Both the position numbers and the translations under genes were made by a program. Shown here piece by piece: positions 6,604 to 8,091 of a stretch of DNA of 8,091 nucleotides (position 1 is its first letter; each line of letters starts with the position of its first letter). This DNA is from an uncultured Dechloromonas sp. (GTDB taxonomy: Bacteria > Pseudomonadota > Gammaproteobacteria > Burkholderiales > Rhodocyclaceae). The stretch spans positions 1 to 8,091 of the forward strand of contig CALKUR010000086.1 of assembly GCA_937996725.1 (NCBI GenBank). The letters run 5' to 3'. The notes below the pieces were generated by a model that was given only the letters and a program-made list of their open reading frames with translations, made no database searches and had not been told where the DNA came from.

Positions 6604-6807
6604 TTAGTCAAACAATACGTCGTACGGATAGCTCTTCTGCTTCACTTTCGCCTGGGCAAAGGCTTCGGCCTGCTTCACATCCTGGGGTTTATCCCACCAG
6701 ATGGCGCGGCCTTGCTGTTGGTCGGCGCGCCATTGCGGGTTCTTCTTGATTTCTTCGTTAATGAACTTGGTATGTTCCGAAACGTAATCTGATTCAACGC
6801 GGGCCAT
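6604..6807 (-). CDS. DUF3460-type small protein, function unknown
   Basis: 67 aa from the ATG at 6807. This start is chosen because GGAG lies 8 nt upstream; a longer frame from 6840 would overlap the predicted promoter. The sequence has the features I associate with the DUF3460 family of betaproteobacteria: a short N-terminus, SEHTKFINEEIKKNPQ (about 10-25), a central QQGRAIWWDKP motif (31-41), an Ala/Gln/Lys-rich helix and a C-terminal YPYDV. The protein is hydrophilic with no signal peptide or membrane segment, so it is probably cytosolic. No function is established for the family as far as I know. It sits 58 bp downstream of the exonuclease gene on the same strand and is closed by its own terminator. 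It has a possible promoter of its own, so it may be independently expressed. Confidence 0.88.
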   Translation of the reverse strand: MARVESDYVSEHTKFINEEIKKNPQWRADQQQGRAIWWDKPQDVKQAEAFAQAKVKQKSYPYDVLFD

Positions 6808-6839
6808 AACAGGCGCTCCAGTAATGGTTGGTTTTGGCA

Positions 6840-6845
6840 ATTATA
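6840..6845 (-). promoter_or_regulatory. Candidate -10 box for the DUF3460-type gene
   Basis: On the minus strand this is a perfect TATAAT, placed so that the transcript would start about 26 nt before the ATG at 6807, upstream of the GGAG. No convincing -35 is seen at 16-18 bp (around 6862-6869, overlapping the exonuclease stop codon), and no TG extension is present at the correct spacing. Confidence 0.4.
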
Positions 6846-6865
6846 AAGCAGAGACTCACAAGCGC

Positions 6866-7516
6866 CTACTCGACCGAAATCCGGGGCGAAACGCCGGGCA
6901 CTGCGCCCTCTTCCGGCTCGATCGCCGGCATAACCTCGTTCGGCAATCCCAAAGTCTGGCGGTGCTGCTGCCAGAGGCTCAGCATATTGCAGAACAGTGC
7001 GCCCTGCTCCAGCGCGTCATCAAGCGCCACGTGGGTGTGGGGTAGGTCGTCAAACCATTCTTTGGGCAGTTTCGGCTTGATGCAGCTGCGGTAAGGCAGG
7101 CCCGAAAGCGCCATGGCGAAGGTCTTCATATCCAGTGCCGACCAGGAGAACGGGGACTCGCCAGTGAACTTCATCATGTACCAGAACATGAAGGTGAAAT
7201 CGAAACCGGCCGGATAGGCGACAAACACTGCCTTGCCCGGCAGCTTCTTCACCCATTTGACGTAGTCCTTCATCGCCTCTTTGGGATCGCGCAGATCCTG
7301 ACGGCAGGCCGCCCAGGCTTCGGGCTCCGTTTTCCACCACTTCATGGTGAGAGGATGGCCATTGGCATCGGGCAGCAGCTCAAGATTGGCGCTGAAAGTG
7401 CCGATCAGCTGCTTATCGGCCGTATAGGCGGCGGACGCAAACGAAAGCATCGAATGCGGGCCAGGAATGGGGCCGTCGGCCTCGACATCGGTACTGACAT
7501 AAATTTCTATAGCCAT
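6866..7516 (-). CDS. DEDDh-family 3'-5' exonuclease-like protein (DnaQ/RNase T superfamily)
   Basis: 216 aa. The metal-binding residues of the DnaQ-like exonuclease fold are all found in order: D10 and E12 in the first strand (STDVEADG), D106 in YPAGFDFTF, then H162 and D167 in HVALDDALEQG. The H-x4-D spacing marks the DEDDh subclass. Such enzymes remove nucleotides from 3' ends of DNA or RNA using two metal ions. The substrate here cannot be told from sequence. It is a stand-alone domain without polymerase or helicase parts. The AGFDF motif replaces the usual NAAFD, and a ~15-residue Pro/Glu/Gly-rich tail follows the fold. The ATG at 7516 places the first catalytic strand right at the N-terminus. 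There is no Shine-Dalgarno, and 17 nt upstream lies the clpB terminator. No signal peptide. Resemblance to proofreading epsilon or to exonuclease domains of defence systems is only superfamily-level. Confidence 0.85.
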   Translation of the reverse strand: MAIEIYVSTDVEADGPIPGPHSMLSFASAAYTADKQLIGTFSANLELLPDANGHPLTMKWWKTEPEAWAACRQDLRDPKEAMKDYVKWVKKLPGKAVFVAYPAGFDFTFMFWYMMKFTGESPFSWSALDMKTFAMALSGLPYRSCIKPKLPKEWFDDLPHTHVALDDALEQGALFCNMLSLWQQHRQTLGLPNEVMPAIEPEEGAVPGVSPRISVE

Positions 7517-7521
7517 ACCGG

Positions 7522-7527
7522 ATTTTA
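7522..7527 (-). promoter_or_regulatory. Candidate -10 box for the exonuclease gene
   Basis: On the minus strand this is TAAAAT, 5 nt before the ATG at 7516, preceded by GG. A start 6-7 nt downstream would fall on or next to the A of the ATG, giving a leaderless mRNA. The -35 region would fall inside the clpB terminator hairpin, where no TTGACA-like hexamer is seen. Confidence 0.25.
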
Positions 7528-7533
7528 CCCATG

Positions 7534-7558
7534 AAAAAGGCGACCTTTCGGTCGCCTT
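7534..7558 (-). terminator. Rho-independent terminator of clpB
   Basis: A 9-bp perfect stem (AAGGCGACC 7537-7545 with GGTCGCCTT 7550-7558) has a 4-nt loop, which reads as the stable tetraloop GAAA on the minus strand. A run of T residues (complement of A7534-7538) follows. It lies ~18 nt after the clpB stop codon at 7576. Confidence 0.92.
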
Positions 7559-7575
7559 CTCCTGAGCGGGTCTCC

Positions 7576-8091
7576 TTACTTGGTGAAGACCATCTTGCCC
7601 TTCTTGCAATCCACCTTGATGACGTCTTTGGGACCAAAGTCGCCTTCGAGGATATGCGTCGCCAGTGGATTCTCGATCTCCGACTGAATCGCCCGCTTAA
7701 GCGGCCGAGCACCGAAGACCGGATCAAAGCCGGATTCCGAGATACGGTCGAGTGCGGCATCCGTGACCTCCAGCGACATGTCCATGGCGGACAAGCGCTT
7801 CTCCAGGTAATTCAGCTGGATACGGGCGATCTCGCGGATGTTCTTCTGATCCAGCGCGTGGAAGACGATGACATCGTCGATCCGGTTGATGAACTCCGGA
7901 CGGAAGAAAGTCTTCACTTCGGCCATGACGGCAAGCTTGATCACGCCGTAGTCGTCACCGGCCATCTGCTGGATCATCTGACTACCCAGGTTGGAGGTCA
8001 TGATGACCACGGTGTTACGGAAGTCGACCGTACGACCCTGACCATCGGTCAGGCGGCCGTCATCCAGCACCTGCAGCAGCACATTGAACAC
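7576..8091 (-). CDS. clpB: Chaperone ATPase ClpB, C-terminal part (5' end outside window)
   Basis: The last 171 residues of the ~860-residue Hsp100 disaggregase that, with DnaK/DnaJ/GrpE, threads aggregated proteins through a hexameric pore. The frame is open to the window edge. The piece covers the end of the second AAA+ module: FNVLLQVLDDGRLTDGQGR (directly after Walker B), the sensor-1 strand VVIMTSN (about 28-34), the arginine-finger region FRPEFINRIDD (63-73), and the small D2 subdomain with sensor-2 GARPLKR (127-133). It ends in the usual short basic tail. Absence of a ClpP-docking IGF loop cannot be judged in detail, but the D2 sequence is distinctly ClpB rather than ClpA/C. Followed by a strong intrinsic terminator. 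Heat-shock promoter elements would be outside the window. Confidence 0.95.
   Translation of the reverse strand: MFNVLLQVLDDGRLTDGQGRTVDFRNTVVIMTSNLGSQMIQQMAGDDYGVIKLAVMAEVKTFFRPEFINRIDDVIVFHALDQKNIREIARIQLNYLEKRLSAMDMSLEVTDAALDRISESGFDPVFGARPLKRAIQSEIENPLATHILEGDFGPKDVIKVDCKKGKMVFTK

Noticed and set aside
6866..7516. Reading the exonuclease plus DUF3460 pair as an anti-phage defence system
   Set aside because: The setting is housekeeping (clpB next door), no toxin, sensor or mobile-element marker is present, and DEDDh exonuclease domains are common in ordinary metabolism.
7517..7609. N-terminal extension of the exonuclease into the clpB 3' end
   Set aside because: It would translate through the clpB terminator hairpin and overlap clpB. 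The conserved catalytic strand starts right after the ATG at 7516.

Overview
The window looks like ordinary chromosomal DNA from a betaproteobacterium, probably of the Burkholderiales type. The evidence is the family content: a DUF3460-type small protein, a Pat-type acetyltransferase with an acyl-CoA-synthetase-like body, an HpnE-like flavoprotein and ApaH. The sequence is moderately GC-rich and its promoters carry TAAAAT/TATAAT -10 boxes. No mobile element, CRISPR array, tRNA or rRNA was seen. The organism assignment is an inference.

Left part, plus strand (1-4154). The window opens in the last ~145 codons of an FAD-dependent amine-oxidase/HpnE-like gene. It is followed by apaH (diadenosine tetraphosphatase, 484-1320), which has its own probable promoter and no visible Shine-Dalgarno. 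After a 143-bp gap with a good sigma70-type promoter and an 8-bp dyad in the leader comes a large Pat/PatZ-like gene (1464-4154). It has an NDP-forming acyl-CoA-synthetase body fused to a C-terminal GNAT lysine acetyltransferase domain.

Middle part, minus strand (4165-6464). Three tightly packed genes form a probable envelope operon, read right to left: a small secreted Ala/Lys/Pro-rich protein (6461-5976), an LPP20-like lipoprotein (5948-5328) and a larger FlgT/LPP20-like lipoprotein (5325-4165). The last two are only 2 nt apart. All three carry export signals, the two lipoproteins have nearly identical lipoboxes, and I cannot name a characterised pathway for them. This is the best candidate for something undescribed here. 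The operon meets the pat gene tail to tail, 10 bp apart.

Right part, minus strand (6524-8091). Read right to left: the 3' end of clpB (disaggregase), its intrinsic terminator, a DEDDh-type 3'-5' exonuclease-like gene (7516-6866), a DUF3460-type 67-aa protein (6807-6604), and a second intrinsic terminator that insulates the envelope operon. The exonuclease begins only 17 nt after the clpB terminator, so its promoter must lie in the terminator region or upstream of it.
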